Of a stretch of 64,000 nucleotides of DNA, positions 1 to 17,361 are shown piece after piece. A program made the translations under genes and the position numbers. The notes beneath the pieces were generated by a model. The model did no database searches and was not told where the DNA came from. It saw only the letters and a list, made by a program, of their open reading frames with translations. Origin of the DNA: Flaccisagitta enflata (Eukaryota; Chaetognatha; Sagittoidea; Aphragmophora); contig OZ231127.1 of the NCBI GenBank assembly GCA_965153355.1, positions 82,956,001 through 83,020,000 on the forward strand, in the 5' to 3' direction. Every line of letters starts with the position of its first letter. Position 1 is the first letter of the stretch.

Positions 1-99
1 ATGATGATGATAATGATGATGATGTTGATATCGATGATGATGATGGTGATTATCATGTTCATGATGATGGTGGTTATCATCATCATGATGAAGATTATC

Positions 100-177
<78 letters not shown>

Positions 178-235
178 TTGATGGTGATTATCATGATGAC
201 GATGATGATGATGATGATGATGATGATGTTGATGA
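1..235. repeat. (ATG)n trinucleotide microsatellite
   Basis: Imperfect ATG/GAT repeats run from the window edge to about 235. The methionine-only reading frame across it is a product of the repeat and is not a gene. It lies in what would be an intron of the membrane-protein gene whose last two exons follow. Confidence 0.9.
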
Positions 236-314
236 CAGTAGCCTCATAGAGGCATTGAGCGTCAAGAAAAAACAAGGAGATGATATCGACGCTTAGTTTC
301 AATGTGTCTATTTT

Positions 315-604
<290 letters not shown>

Positions 605-788
605 TGAGCCCCCAGCCCCGGATATGGACACCCACAGCACCATGACTATCGCCTTCGTCGTGTTCGTCAACGTCGTCATCGTCGTCTTCTGCGTCATCTT
701 TGTTTTCCGCAAATTTCACTCTAAGATGTTTGAGAATGAGGATGAGAATGTGGAAACAAATGAACAAAGCAATGAAGCGAATCAAAAG
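605..788 (+). CDS. transmembrane exon of the membrane protein gene
   Basis: Acceptor CTCTCAG at 598-604. One base and then 61 codons follow, ending phase 0 before GTTAATG. It carries the only clear 20-residue hydrophobic helix in this part of the gene, followed by Arg/Lys. Confidence 0.7.
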
Positions 789-1789
789 GTTAATGTACAA
801 TATTGTTAATGTACAATATCTTTTCCAAATACTCCTACAGCCACTGAATCCATTTTTTGCTCCGCTTGGTCTGGATAAGACGTAATATGCTAAGGGTGAA
901 GCAAACTAAAAAAGTTTGATTTTCCATACATTCCCTCTTGCTATCTTTCAACTATATTTCAATCGTATTATATTCTGCCCCGCTACATTTCATCTGTATT
1001 TTACCCCGCGATGCTTTAAAATAATGTTAACCCCCCCCCCCTTCAACGGCCATCCTCTTTTCTCTTCTCAACTCTCAGGCTCAGCGACTGTACCCAAGCG
1101 TGCCTCTGCCATCTTCCCATCCATCGGCCAACAACAACAACGACGACGAGCCAATTCTGTATTCTTTATCTCCGCCACAAATGCCGCGCAAAAAGCCACG
1201 CCTCCTCACCAGGAAAGGCCTGCGCAAAAACGCCGACAAAAACAATTCCGGTTATTACAACGTCAGAAGCGGCGCCAAAAACGGCGGCAATGGGTACTAC
1301 AACATCATCAACAAATTCCAAGAGAAATTCAACGGAAGCATCGGCGTGGAAAAGATGAAACACGGCGCTACTGCTGCTGCTGCTACTGCTGCTCCAGCTG
1401 TTAGCGTCTCGGCTGCCGTCGCCGCGGCCGAGAAAGACGAAGACGAGGACGTCAGCGTATCCAAATTGGATCATCGAGATAGTCTTTGGCTTCACGGTCC
1501 ACCGGTAGCCTTCTCGAAATCGGGCGCCTCCTCTTCGCGAGATTCCTCACTAACACGCTCTGGTGGCGGCGGCGGGAAATGGAAAACGGAAGCGGAACGA
1601 GAAAGCAATACCCGCGGAAGCGATACCCGCGGAAGCGATATCTGCGGAAGCGACATCTGCGGAAACTTGGAAACGCTTCGGCAAATTTGCGATACGCCGA
1701 CTTTTGTTTTGATTTGGTACGGAATGTTAACGGTCAACGTCGCCGCACTCACTTGGGCGCTGTTCACGTTGGACGAAACACATATCTGA
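605..1789 (+). CDS. 3' end of a single-pass membrane protein gene (two exons: 605-788, 1079-1789)
   Basis: The 5' part lies left of the window. The first visible exon (605-788) encodes a short extracellular stalk, one transmembrane helix (FVVFVNVVIVVFCVIFVF) and a basic stop-transfer (RKFHSK). It ends at AAG|GTTAAT in phase 0. The second exon starts after CTCTCAG at 1079, also phase 0, and runs to a TGA ending at 1789. The predicted cytoplasmic tail is about 260 residues, rich in Asn, Ala, Ser and Gly, with two similar tyrosine motifs (GYYNV, GYYNI), an acidic EKDEDEDV stretch and a 5-residue repeat (TRGSD/ICGSD, DNA about 1,609-1,665). A second hydrophobic stretch (FVLIWYGMLTVNVAALTWAL) lies next to the C-terminus. 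The family is not recognised. The layout fits the end of a type I receptor or adhesion protein, but the ectodomain is not visible. A poly(A) signal candidate follows at 2,190. Confidence 0.7.
1079..1789 (+). CDS. last exon, cytoplasmic tail
   Basis: Opens phase 0 after CTCTCAG and stays open for 236 codons with mixed, non-repetitive codons (AQRLYPSV... to ...LDETHI, stop). This is the longest non-repetitive plus-strand reading frame at the left end of the window. Confidence 0.72.
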   Translation, partial: AQRLYPSVPLPSSHPSANNNNDDEPILYSLSPPQMPRKKPRLLTRKGLRKNADKNNSGYYNVRSGAKNGGNGYYNIINKFQEKFNGSIGVEKMKHGATAAAATAAPAVSVSAAVAAAEKDEDEDVSVSKLDHRDSLWLHGPPVAFSKSGASSSRDSSLTRSGGGGGKWKTEAERESNTRGSDTRGSDICGSDICGNLETLRQICDTPTFVLIWYGMLTVNVAALTWALFTLDETHI

Positions 1790-2189
1790 CGAAACACATC
1801 TTTGATCATGTACACTACAGATTGTTAAGGATATGCAAGCTTGATACAATTATCCATGGGGGTTCTACTACGTCACTTTTATCATGTGCCTTGTGCAATC
1901 CTCTCGGGTTGGACATTTTCCTTTTTATTCTATTTGGATTTAAAAGGTAACGAGTGTGAAAGAGTACTTATATCCTCGAATGACTCTCACCACTACTTGA
2001 TGAACTTATGTAATGACAAAAACGATCAACAGCATAGACACAAGAGCATTAATGAACCAAAAATAGATGCATGCATCAGGCTTACACAGTTCAGTGAGAA
2101 CCTCTGCATTGTAAGATCTGCCTACTATTTTACTTATTTACCTTTTTTTAGCTCATTGGGCCTTAAACCACCGCATCATTCTAGAATTC

Positions 2190-2195
2190 AATAAA
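2190..2195 (+). terminator. candidate poly(A) signal AATAAA
   Basis: AATAAA lies 400 bases downstream of the stop codon of the membrane-protein gene and is followed by a T-rich stretch. It is a plausible cleavage/polyadenylation signal by position only. Confidence 0.4.
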
Positions 2196-2199
2196 TCTT

Positions 2200-3890
2200 T
2201 TCAGTCCTCAAGATTTGACGTTTTCGGTTATAAAAGCGACATTTTGTGACACAATCTTATCTCATTTTTTCCCCTCTCAATTGCACAGATAACCAACAAA
2301 TGTCAAATGGTCATAAATGGCCATCAGCCTAGAAAAAAGTACGCATGATGGATAAAAAGCACGAAATAACCTTATAGTTTTAAGGATTTAAGAAAATCGA
2401 TCAGTTCACTTTTTTCCATTCTTCCTTCTTTATGTTATTTTTTGTTCAGTTTTTTTTCATCAGTTTTTTTTATCATTGAAAGGTTGAAAAACCTCGCTCA
2501 GTTGTTTCATTTTTCCTCTAGTCACGCGAAAAATTGTTTTAGAAAACAAATTTCTTGGGAAAAAAAACAAGACCAAGATACAATTAGCAGATGCGCCCTC
2601 AGTATTGTTGATACAGTTATTCAGACTAGTTGTTCTGAGTTATTTTAAATGTTAAGAGCAGAATACAAATTGCCAGGTAGCTTAAATCATCATTCATAAC
2701 TCCTTTCTCGCAGTGATTTTTGCCCTGTTCAACAGTTAAATGGAAAGCCGTGCATACAAACGGACATGTCACTTTACAGAGATGGGACGACACTGCTAAA
2801 GGGGCAGTGGAAAACTCTGGCCGAGGTCTGATCTTGGTCATGCCCTTACGCTTTCTTCAATTTTTTTTTTTTGGATTTAAGAAGCAAATTACTCGCAAGA
2901 AAGGGGAAAAAGGAACCGCCGTTCGTCGCTACCAAGCGTTTGTTTCATCGACAAATCAGGCTTTTGTCATTTAGTTTCAGCCCAACACCTTTTTTTGAAA
3001 CTCGTTTAGAAGCACATCTTTGACATATTGATTTGCTATCTATAAGTATGAATGTGCCATTTTCAATTGCGAACAGTGACCTTTTCTCTCTCTGTCGTGG
3101 GATGTGGTTATTAAAATGATCAACGCTTTTCAATTCTTTATGTCAACAGAACCATGACAAATCCACCAAGTTGAATAGATGGAAATATGTGGATATCTTT
3201 AGGCTCAACATTAGAAATCCGTTGGAACTGTAAACGTAAAGAGCGAGGTAACACGCAGACAGAAGATTTCAATTGGTTCAGGACTCAGGGATGATTTACA
3301 CTCGTTTTAGTAAAACTAAATGGTGGTGGCAATGAGAGCGGTTTCTACAGAATTACTCCGAAAATAATAAACACATAAAAAAGCGCCCACTAATCGCAAT
3401 TTTGTAGGTCAATGTCACCCTTGTAACGACTTTGGCCGTCCCAACGGCGTAAACTTGATTACCCTCTCTCATCCAATCATCCATCGTAAACTCGCCTTAC
3501 GCAATACGTGCTCTATCTCTGTCTATGCCAATGCCAACCAGGATTTAGCACAATTCATTATCTCTGTCATATTATCTTGTCTTCAAAAACGATCAAAGCG
3601 ATGCGTCCGATATCTTGCGGGCAAGAATTCCCACGGCATGTGGGCAAGTTGGTTGGTCATAAGTGATAAGTGTAAGAATGTATTGGTAGTGTGGTTGTAG
3701 CTCAAAGGGCTTTGAGAATAACGCTTGTACTCCTTTCTCAAAGCTTGGAAAGAATTGAAGAAAGCGAGAAGAAGAAGGTGGAAAAAGAAACTAGTGGCGT
3801 TCGCCATATTGTGTTCCACGAAAACTTGATTTGGCGTGAAAAAGAAAGGCAACAATTCAAAAAACAAATCTAATAACAATAATCAGACAA
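2200..3890. other. AT-rich unique sequence, no gene seen
   Basis: Short frames here have no recognisable domain and no convincing splice sites. Nothing specific was recognised. Confidence 0.4.
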
Positions 3891-3907
3891 ATCTGTATTG
3901 TACATAA

Positions 3908-4048
3908 TGGCCGCCTGTGGGCGGCCTTACAATCATCCATGGGCGGCCTCACTGCCGCCTGTGGGCGGTCCCACTGCCGCCTGTGGGCGGCGGTCCCACT
4001 GCCACCCGTTGGTGGTCCCACTGGCGCCTTTGGGCGGTCCCACTGCCG

Positions 4049-4056
<8 letters not shown>
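3908..4056. repeat. GC-rich minisatellite, about 22-bp unit
   Basis: About six copies of a unit containing GCCGCCTGTGGGCGGTCCCA. Each unit holds an internal GCCGCC/GGGCGG near-palindrome. A (TG)n run to about 4,110 follows directly. Confidence 0.85.
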
Positions 4057-4086
<30 letters not shown>

Positions 4087-4109
4087 CGTGTGTTTGTGTG
4101 TATATGTGT

Positions 4110-5040
4110 GTGACTTACATCGGAGAAAACTGGGTGGTGTGACATTCATTAGAGAATTCTTGGCTGTGTGACATACATTGGAAAAAACTGGGTGATGTGG
4201 CATACATCTGAGAATTCTGAACTGTGTGACATACATCGGAGAAAACTGGGTGGTTTGGCATACATTGTAGAATTCCCGGCTGTGTGACATACATCGGAGA
4301 AAACTGGGTGGTGTGGCATACATCTGAGAATTCTGAGCTGTGTGACATCACCGGAGAAAAACTAGGTGGTGTACATACATCGGAGAATTCTGGGCTGTGT
4401 GACAGCATGGGTGGAAACTGGGTGGGTGTGACACATCGGAGAATTTGGGCAGTGTGATATATTGGAAAACTGGGTGGTGTGACATAACATAGGAGAATTC
4501 TGGGCTGTGTGACATACCTTGGAGAAAACTGGGTGGTGTGACATACGGAGATTCTGGGCTGTGTGGCATCAAGAAAAGCAGGTGGTGTGACATACATTGG
4601 AGAATTTTGGGCTGTGTGACATGAAGAAAACTGGGTGGTGTGACATACATAGGAGAATTCTCTGGGCTGACATACATCGAAAGAACTAGGTGGTGTGACA
4701 TACATCAGAGAATTCTGGGCTGTGTGACATAATGAGAAAACTAGGTGTGTGACATGCCATCGGAGAATTCTGGACTGTGTGACATACATGGAGAAAACTG
4801 GGTGGTGTGATACATGGAGATTCTGGAGCTGTGTGACATGCATCAGAAACTGGGTGGTGTGCATCGGAGAATTTTGGGCTGTGTGACATACATCAGAGAA
4901 AACTGGGTGGTGTGACATACATCGGAGAATTCTGGGCTGTGTGACATACATCGGAGAAAACTGGGTGGTGTGACATACATCGGAGAATTCTGGGCTGTGT
5001 GACATACATCGGAGAAAACTGGGTGGTGTGACATACATAA
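4110..5040. repeat. 58-bp tandem array built from two 29-bp halves
   Basis: Two alternating 29-bp halves, one containing CATCGGAGAAAACTGGGTGG and the other CATCGGAGAATTCTGGGCTG, repeat about 16 times with many small indels. Long frames on the minus strand (HTTQFSPMYV repeats) result from the periodicity and shift frame at the indels, so they are not annotated as genes. Confidence 0.92.
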
Positions 5041-5317
5041 TTTTGTAACGTAAGGAGAAAATCTGAAACTTTGGTGTTCCACTATCGTGGAACACAACAA
5101 ATCGCTGTTCTAAAAAAAATATGTAACGAATTTTGGTGACATAAAACTACGCATGATCATGGGTGTTAAACAGCACGCACTGCATCATGCAAGAATCACA
5201 AACTTATGACTAGTGGATCATCAGTTTACGACATGTTCTCATAGATTTACGCAGTGAAGTGCAATTAATGAAAAAAAAAAGATCTTTCTAGTCAAATTTG
5301 TGACCTCCGGCTTAGGT

Positions 5318-5829
<512 letters not shown>

Positions 5830-6192
5830 CTGAAATTCCATCGCGAGTCCAAAGGCAAAATGACTGAGAAATTGAAATTGACATTTGCAAGTGGCACAAA
5901 AAAGTTTTTCTTTTTCAAATTTTAGACTTTGATGCTTAAATTTTATCAGCTAAAATAGAAATCAGAGAAAGAACAAATTTATATATAAAGATTGATTCTG
6001 CGCTCGTCAACCATAATCGTATTTTTCTCAGTCTACTCAAACGAGAGAAGGAACCTGATTTTGCCCCCCAAAAAATCTTTATTGGTACCAAAACAAATAT
6101 CCATGATGGTTGGTCCGCTGGTCGGTCCGTCGGTCAGTCCGTCTGATCTCCCGCTGTTTCACTACCTCTGTCCAACCGCACGTGACCATTTT

Positions 6193-6380
6193 TAATCGCG
6201 TGCTACAAGACTCGACACCCCGCTATGTCGGTCCGTCGGTCCGTCACACTTGACTTTTTGAGGTGGTTAAGCGGTCTTTGGCCTCACTGCTCCTGCCCAA
6301 ATGATGAAGTAACCTCAAATACGGCCCCTGCCCACCCGCACGCGACTGGGGTAGCCGTGTATCCGGCCTTGTCTAGTTGA
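6193..6380 (-). mobile_element. HINE/pearl-like short element (family A)
   Basis: On the minus strand the element starts with an ACAAGGCCGGATACACGGCT-type end, then a subterminal tag AGTCGCGTGC followed by GGGTGGGCAGGGGC. It has GGACC/GACGG-type core repeats and ends in a hairpin region with GCACGCGAT before TTAAAAA. This matches the Helentron-associated non-autonomous (HINE/pearl) layout of subterminal inverted repeat, tetranucleotide core and terminal palindrome. Confidence 0.7.
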
Positions 6381-6486
6381 TCTAGGCTGCTTAGGACGTA
6401 AATACAAATGACCTTGAATATATCTAACCTCTTTAGTCAAATGGGTATTGCATAAACGGTTTTTTATCAAATACTTTTGACAAGTA

Positions 6487-6957
6487 CAGTAGATCTCGTC
6501 TAGACTTGAGATAACGGGGGACAAGCATTGTGATTAACAAATTAAGCCAAAGGATTGATATTTGGAATATAGATAAAATGAAAATGATAGTTGGTTGCCT
6601 ATTTCCATGTATTTCAACTAAAATATCAATATTTTGAAAATAACATTGCTTAAATCAGATTTGCTAACTCCCCACATTATATTCGTAAGAATGTTGCTCG
6701 TTGCAGTTGCTAGGGGTTGTCACACATGGATACGCTCCCTAGCAGCGCCAACGACGATATTCTTCAGATACTGAAAATTTAACAGCAATGTTGCTCAAAA
6801 ATGTTTCAAATAAATGGAAATGTTACCATGGCAACCAAATATCATGGGGAATAAATTATTCCTTTATTAGTTTATATTCCAAATATCAGCTCTCTAGTTT
6901 TATTTGTTCTTCCATAGTGCTTGCCCCCGTTATCTCAAGTCTAGACGAGATCTACTG
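6487..6957. mobile_element. TA-flanked foldback MITE
   Basis: Terminal inverted repeats of about 45 bp begin CAGTAGATCTCGTCTAGACT and are flanked on both sides by TA (6485-6486 and 6958-6959), as for Tc1/mariner-type targets. Its interior resembles the interior of the 53,194-54,302 element (TTGCTAGGGG...CACA segment), so the two are related. Confidence 0.85.
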
Positions 6958-7318
6958 TAGGACTTGACGCCAAAGACACTTGCCATCAATAAATCAATTC
7001 GGTTGGATTTCAGAACATAATTGACTTTTATACATACGTGTGTGATTTTTTGCTCTCTCTGTCTCATTGCGTGACTTTCGGTTCCGTTGACCCAATTGAC
7101 TGTTTATCGAATCCAAATTTAAGAGAAGGCAATATTAAAAGATTAAGCGTGGATGAAATTGAAAAGCCTCGTGATTTAAAGAAGCTTCCCGTTCTATCTT
7201 AAGGAAACAAACTGAAAATTGGCCACGACAGAATGATAGTTCTGGAAATAATGAATGATTCGATTTTATAAGAAAAAACAAAACAAAACAGAAATAAAAC
7301 AAAACAAAAACCCAAAAA

Positions 7319-11720
<4,402 letters not shown>

Positions 11721-12076
11721 TGACAATATTTATTGATTAATTTTTTTCACATCTTGATCCACGTCTTCGACTCACCTCTGAGGCATTCATAAACCATTCA
11801 TACTTTCATTCATTTATTGGTTCAGTCATTCACTTGTTACAAGTTCATTTCATATTTCAAGTTCAAGTTCAAGTCACCCGAAAAGGAAAGTCAGTGGCTT
11901 GTGGTCCCGGTGCAGTCAGTCATTCATCTGCATTCTTACGTAACCAAAACAACATAAAACAGTGTATCCAGACTTTTGGTATGTTCTACCAAAAACATGG
12001 TGAACAAAGGTGAAAAAAGACTTTACCAAAACATAAAAGAAACTTACTATTTACATTTCATTCTCACTTTCTACAG

Positions 12077-12740
12077 GTTGACCCACAATTTGTGCAAAGC
12101 CAACCCATGGAGCAATTCACTTCGACTTTGAAACACTCTTCATCCAGCCCCAACACCAACAACGTCGTCAGAAAACACAGCAGCGGCAGCAGCAATGCCA
12201 AAATCAACGATGAAAACAGCAACAGCAGTAACACCGGCAATCGCAACAACAACGGCAACCATAAAAACTCGGTGACTCGTAAAGATTCCTCATCATCCTC
12301 TTCGGAGTCATCTTTGTCAGCAGCGGCCACCGCTACTTTGACTCGTCGACTTCGCGCCACCACCATCGATACACTTCCGGCCCCCCGCAACTGTTCGTCA
12401 ACTTTAGACTCGCACAATTCAACGAGCTCGTCAACAACGGCGACGACGGCGAATCGTCATTTCCCTGCAAACATCTTGGAGGATCAACTGAACATTGGAT
12501 CTCCATCAACCTTGCCGCTGCCGATGCAATCGACGGGCCGCTCGAGGGCTCACACTTTCGACGTGGCGCCGATGCATGAAGCCGAACAGAGGAGGAGGAA
12601 GAGAAGCAGCGGAGCAGGAGGAGGAATGGGAGGCATTGGAGTGCAGTTGGGAAGTTTCACCAACTCATCGGTGGCATCATCGACGGCTTCGTTGGAGAGA
12701 GGATGGAGCAGTCAGGAGAAGCTTGTTCTATTTCCATCAG
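12077..12740 (+). CDS. low-complexity exon of an unrecognised gene
   Basis: Acceptor CACTTTCTACAG followed by an open frame VDPQFVQSQPMEQFTSTLKH. The first ATG is at 12,107. The exon is rich in Ser, Asn and Thr (homopolymer-like SSSS and NNN runs) and carries two Arg-x-x-Thr phosphosite-like motifs (RATTID, RSRAHTFD), a basic RRRKRSS and a Gly-rich loop. A donor TCAG|GTTGGT at 12,740 would end it phase 1. Without splicing the frame continues through a GGTT repeat to a stop at 12,817. It may be a separate gene or an alternative 3' part of the neighbouring coiled-coil gene, but phases do not allow a direct join from exon 3. No family is recognised. Confidence 0.5.
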
Positions 12741-12741
12741 G

Positions 12742-12784
12742 TTGGTTGGTCGGTTGGTTGGTAGGTTGGTTGTTTGGTTGGGTT
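12742..12784. repeat. (GGTT)n short microsatellite
   Basis: GGTTGGTTGGTCGGTTGG-type repeat directly after the proposed donor. Confidence 0.8.
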
Positions 12785-12944
12785 ATTGCAACCATCTTTG
12801 AGACGTCGGAAAAATAATTTGCATAGGATATTTCAGTTTATCTAATTCAAAATCTCACTCGAGTCGTTCTACTTGAATTGCAACTCCATGGGCCGAGCTT
12901 CTAGCTTCTTTAGATGACCCCAAATGCAAAAAACAAGGCCGGAT

Positions 12945-13114
12945 ACACGGCCAATACCAGTCGCGGACGGGTGGGCAGGGGCGGAAATGCGCGTTTTCAC
13001 ACTTTCCAACTCGATCACCACGGACCGACCAACCAACCAACCAACCAACCGACCAACGGACGGACGGACGGACGGACAAAGCCTCTTATAGAGTCGCTTG
13101 TCCGCGACTAAAAA
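12945..13114 (+). mobile_element. HINE/pearl-like element with GTCGCGGAC tag
   Basis: ACAAGGCCGGATACACGGCC end, tag GTCGCGGAC before GGGTGGGCAGGGGC, core of CCAA and ACGG repeats, terminal GTCCGCGAC before TAAAAA. The two 9-mers are exact inverted copies although the tag differs from GTCGCGTGC in other elements. Confidence 0.8.
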
Positions 13115-13364
13115 TGTTATGTTCATTTTTACCAATGCCCTGACAGCGCCATTTGCCCATTCCCACAGGCTAGTCACTGCCATAGAGTTCTATGTATGAA
13201 ACATTTTTGTAACATGATTTAGAGGATATTCTCAAGTAGGAAGGTTAAAACCGAAATCTCGAAATTGTCTCGTTTTAAGGTGGAGCTAAAATGCCGACGG
13301 GAAAACCACTGAATCACCACGATTCACTCGATCGACTCGCAGTAGAATATTGAATGTTGCTATT

Positions 13365-13522
<158 letters not shown>

Positions 13523-13660
13523 TGTACATATTGTTCCACTTGTCAAAACCCCTGACAGTCTGACACATTGATAGTTATTGCTTCTGCGTGATCGCATGAG
13601 CGAAAGAAAATGTAATTATTGTTTTGAACATAGTCTGTATTTTGCTCTGTCTTTCAACTG

Positions 13661-13666
13661 TAATAA
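13661..13666 (+). terminator. candidate poly(A) signal AATAAA
   Basis: GTAATAAAATCTTTTG at about 13,659 could end the plus-strand transcript containing the 12,077 exon. A possible last acceptor CCCTGACAG precedes TCTGA near 13,556. It is supported by position only. Confidence 0.35.
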
Positions 13667-13776
13667 AATCTTTTGAAAACTGATTAACACGCGATCTACT
13701 TATAAAAGCACTTTGAACGGAAGGCCTCTGTAATTGTTTTTCTAAAAGATAAATAACTAGTCATCCAAGGATCGCA

Positions 13777-14312
13777 CATGGTCAGCGGTACCCGATGCCC
13801 TGCTTGGAGTGATCAAGTGAAGTTGTAGAGTGAGAGCAGGGCAGCGGCCCCAAAGGGCTGATGTCCTGTAGGATACAGGGGTGAATTTCAAGACATCCTG
13901 AGGCCGATTTGAAGTCGGGATGGCAGAATTTAGGCCAAAAGAGTAGATTTGAGGCTTTGGGGCAGGCTTCAGGCCTAGAGGACAAATTTGAGGCCTGAAG
14001 AGTTGATTTGAGGCCTGGAGGGCAGATTTGAGGTCTGGAGGGCAGATTTGAGGTCTTGAGGGCAGATATGAGGTCTGGAGAGCTTATTTGAGCTATCAAG
14101 GGCTAAATTGAGGTCTGAAAGGGCTAATTTGAGGGCTCAGAGGGCCAAAATCAGGCCTGAGACTGCAGACTTGAGGCTCCGATGGCCAAGGGGGGACGGA
14201 AGGACGGACGGATGGATAGACGGATGGAAGGAAGGACGGAAGGACAAACATCTCGAAATTCCCCACCGTGTCCTACACGACATCGGCCCTTTGGGGCCGC
14301 TGCCCAAAAAGG
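13777..14312. mobile_element. G-rich foldback element, copy 1
   Basis: Starts GGTCAGCGGTACCCGATGCC. It has a small stem (GCCCTGCT...AGCAGGGC), then a 51-bp arm from 13,838 beginning GGGCAGCGGCCCCAAAGGGC. A (about 20 bp)n GGCCTG-rich minisatellite, an ACGG-type block and the inverted arm ending GGGGCCGCTGCCC at 14,304 follow. The arms match at 45 of 51 positions by eye. Confidence 0.8.
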
Positions 14313-14319
14313 AAAGTGC

Positions 14320-14534
14320 AATTCTGTTGAAGTGATTACGTTGGTATACGCAACATCATCAGATTGTTTTTTTCAAAGCACGTGATGGTGGAAATAGTGT
14401 CATTAGAATTTTAATGATTGCACAATCAATGTGACTATTTCAACTGAATAAACAGTCACTAGAGAACTAAAGTACGGGCATGAGCACAACATGCTGATAA
14501 AAACGGGGTTGCGATGGAATGATAAATACGCAGA

Positions 14535-14566
<32 letters not shown>

Positions 14567-14945
14567 GCCGATAGCGCGAGACAATGCGAGGCAGCACAGA
14601 CAGAGAGAAAAGAGTATGTATGAGGCAGACACAAGTAACCAGGTAGAAAGAATGAAAGACAGATAGCACGATAGAAAGGGAGACAGAAAAGCTAGGAGAG
14701 GCAACATAATAGCAAAATACATTAAAAATAACAAGAATTTTTGAGGGGTGGGCAAATATTAAATTAGTTAACAAACAAATGACTCCGTTTCGCACTGCGG
14801 ATTTTTCTGCGAATTTTTCTGCTGTGGAAGCGATTGTCAAAATCGTTCATCGGTGAATACATTCGATGACCGCTGATATTCTTCGTTTATCGCTCGAGTC
14901 GGATCGGACTACCGCTATTAAGTCGGACTTCCGGTCATTTCTTTT
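14320..14945. other. intergenic, short (GA)n at 14,535-14,570
   Basis: The 3' flank of the minus-strand EGF gene. No convincing gene was seen; a purine-rich stretch with AGACAGA motifs runs from 14,535 to 14,700. Confidence 0.4.
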
Positions 14946-15363
14946 TCAATCTGCGCCATCTATTTCATGCCCGGCGGAGCACCAAAGCACGTGCCTATGA
15001 AAGCCTTCTGAACACTTCTCGCAGTTCTCTCCTTCGTAGCCTGGATTGCATTCGCATCGGTAATTACGACGGAGTGGTTTCGACGGAGTGCTTGGTGATG
15101 ATGTTGCTGAGGATATTGCTACAGCGACGTCAACTCCTTCCTCGATGCATTTGCCGCCAGCGCCGAAAAGGCTGCAAGGCGCATCGTCGCAACTCTGAAC
15201 CGGAAGTTCACATTTATCGCCGACGAAGCCGTTGGCGCAGACGCACCAGGCCAGCCCGCGTTGATTGGTCAAGCAGGTGCCGCCGTTCAAACAGTTTGTC
15301 TCGGCGCAGATGTCCATGTATCGGACGTTCATTCGCCTCAGAATCAAGTTGGCTTGACCGCCC
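14946..15363 (-). CDS. EGF-like exon
   Basis: 138 codons plus stop, with twelve cysteines in EGF spacing plus two in the tail. The acceptor is TTTTTCCTTTCAAG on the minus strand. Confidence 0.85.
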
Positions 15364-17262
15364 CTTGAAAGGAAAAATCAGGAAAGTAACAACCTCTAAA
15401 CAGACCTCTAAATTGATCATTCTAACAAGGCCAAGTAGGCCAACGATGCGTCCTCTTTGAATGAATGTTTTTTATAAATGAATGTTTTTTATGAATAAAT
15501 ATTTTTTTTATGAATGAATGTTTCCTATAAATGAATGTGTTTTATGAATGAATGTTTCCCATGAATGAATGTCATTTATGGATGGGTTGGAACTGTTGAA
15601 AAAATGCATGATTTTGATGTTCTTAATGAATGCGTTATCAACCAACCAACAGGCCAACAGACCAACCGACGGATACAGCCTATTATAGAGATGCGAGGAC
15701 GCATCTAAAAAGAAGATGCTGAGGATAGGTCCCGGAGAGCGTGGTTAGGGTAGCCGACCCAAATGCGATGCTTGGAGAAAGGGGGCAAACACACTAGGAT
15801 ACGGAGCAAGATCGCGTGAAATATGTCCGTCACATGCTTGGAGCGCACCATTTTGTATCTTGGTTTTAAAGCCATCACTCAGCAAGTGCTCAGCTGCACC
15901 CAAGAACTGTAATTAGTGATCCCTTTTCAGTTTTGACCACTTCCGTAGCCAGCTTGTGGAATACAAACATCAAATTTAAAAAGAAAACTCAGAAAAAAAT
16001 CAAAATCTCTCTACAATGTTTCATATGTCTAAATTTCTAGCTGCTATTAACAGGGTGTATAAAATTATCCGGACTTGGCAGTTACTTTTCTTAAAAACCC
16101 TGAAAAAAAAAAGATTTTTGAAACTATGAGGGGTAGATATGAAAAAGTATCCTTGTTAGCATTCAAAACCAAAATTCACAAAGAATAAAAGCCAGAAAGA
16201 AATGTTTCACGCAAATTTGACTTGGATAAAACACTCCTTAAAAAGATTCAATACAAAAAAACTAAATTCTGTTGTTAGTTTTTCTTGATCTTTAGGCCTA
16301 GTTTATTTGCTTTTGTGAACTCCATTGATGTTTATTTAACTTATTACCCTCACTATAGTGAGTGTCAAGCTAAGAAAGTCACTCTGAAATAGTTACAAAT
16401 ACAAGAATCTATGTATTTTGCCTTTGAAATAAAATCCTTTTAAAATCAAAATCTTTGCATCAAATCATTTAACTCTCATAGTGACAAAGGATTTAGAAAA
16501 GACCTACAATTAATTCTAGCTTTTAGTATAATTAGCTGGGGTACCCTGGCTCAAAATTTATATTTCTGGGTCACTTTTCTTTCTATGGAGCAAGTCCGGA
16601 TAATTTTGCACACGCTGTTTTGGCCAGAAAATGAACATTACTTTTTCTCCGGTTGACCAAGCCCTTTCAGGGTGTTACAAGGTTTGTACAAAAAAAAAAA
16701 TGTCACCCCATGACTTAATCTTTTGGTTTCTTTATAAGACTTTTTTTAAATTTCCAATATTTCAACAAGAAATTGAAGAAAAAAAAATAGATAAAAACGT
16801 TTGACCAAAAATTAACATACTTCCCAATGTCGCAAGGTCACATGATTTGAGAACTAGATAGGGGGATACTTAAGCTGGTTACGTCTTAATTCTCGTCTTA
16901 ATCTGGCCATTTTAAGATGCAATTTTAATATTCTTTCTCTTGGCTTTATGTCATTTTAGGATTTTGGAAAAAAAGACATTTTGAATTTTGAAAATTATGA
17001 ATAATGAAAAAGGTCAACAATTTTGCCTTATTTAAAACATGCGCATCAAGATAATCAATTTTGCTAGGGGCGTACATTCTTTATTTTTTCAGTTTCTCAT
17101 TTTCTATGCAAATTAATAATTTTTGATGAAAATGGTCAGGTGATGTTGCCTGATGAAAAAAATTGAAATGTTGCTGATTGGATTATCAAGACCAATTTGC
17201 GAGGGACCATTGGAACAAAACATATGAAACTCATAAAGGATGGGTGAAAATGATGAGTGAAA

Positions 17263-17314
<52 letters not shown>

Positions 17315-17317
17315 AAA

Positions 17318-17361
<44 letters not shown>

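Noticed and set aside
4115-5095. 326-codon minus-strand frame with HTTQFSPMYV repeats
   Set aside because: Follows the 58-bp array; frame continuity depends on small indels, and overlapping frames of the same type exist in the other phases.
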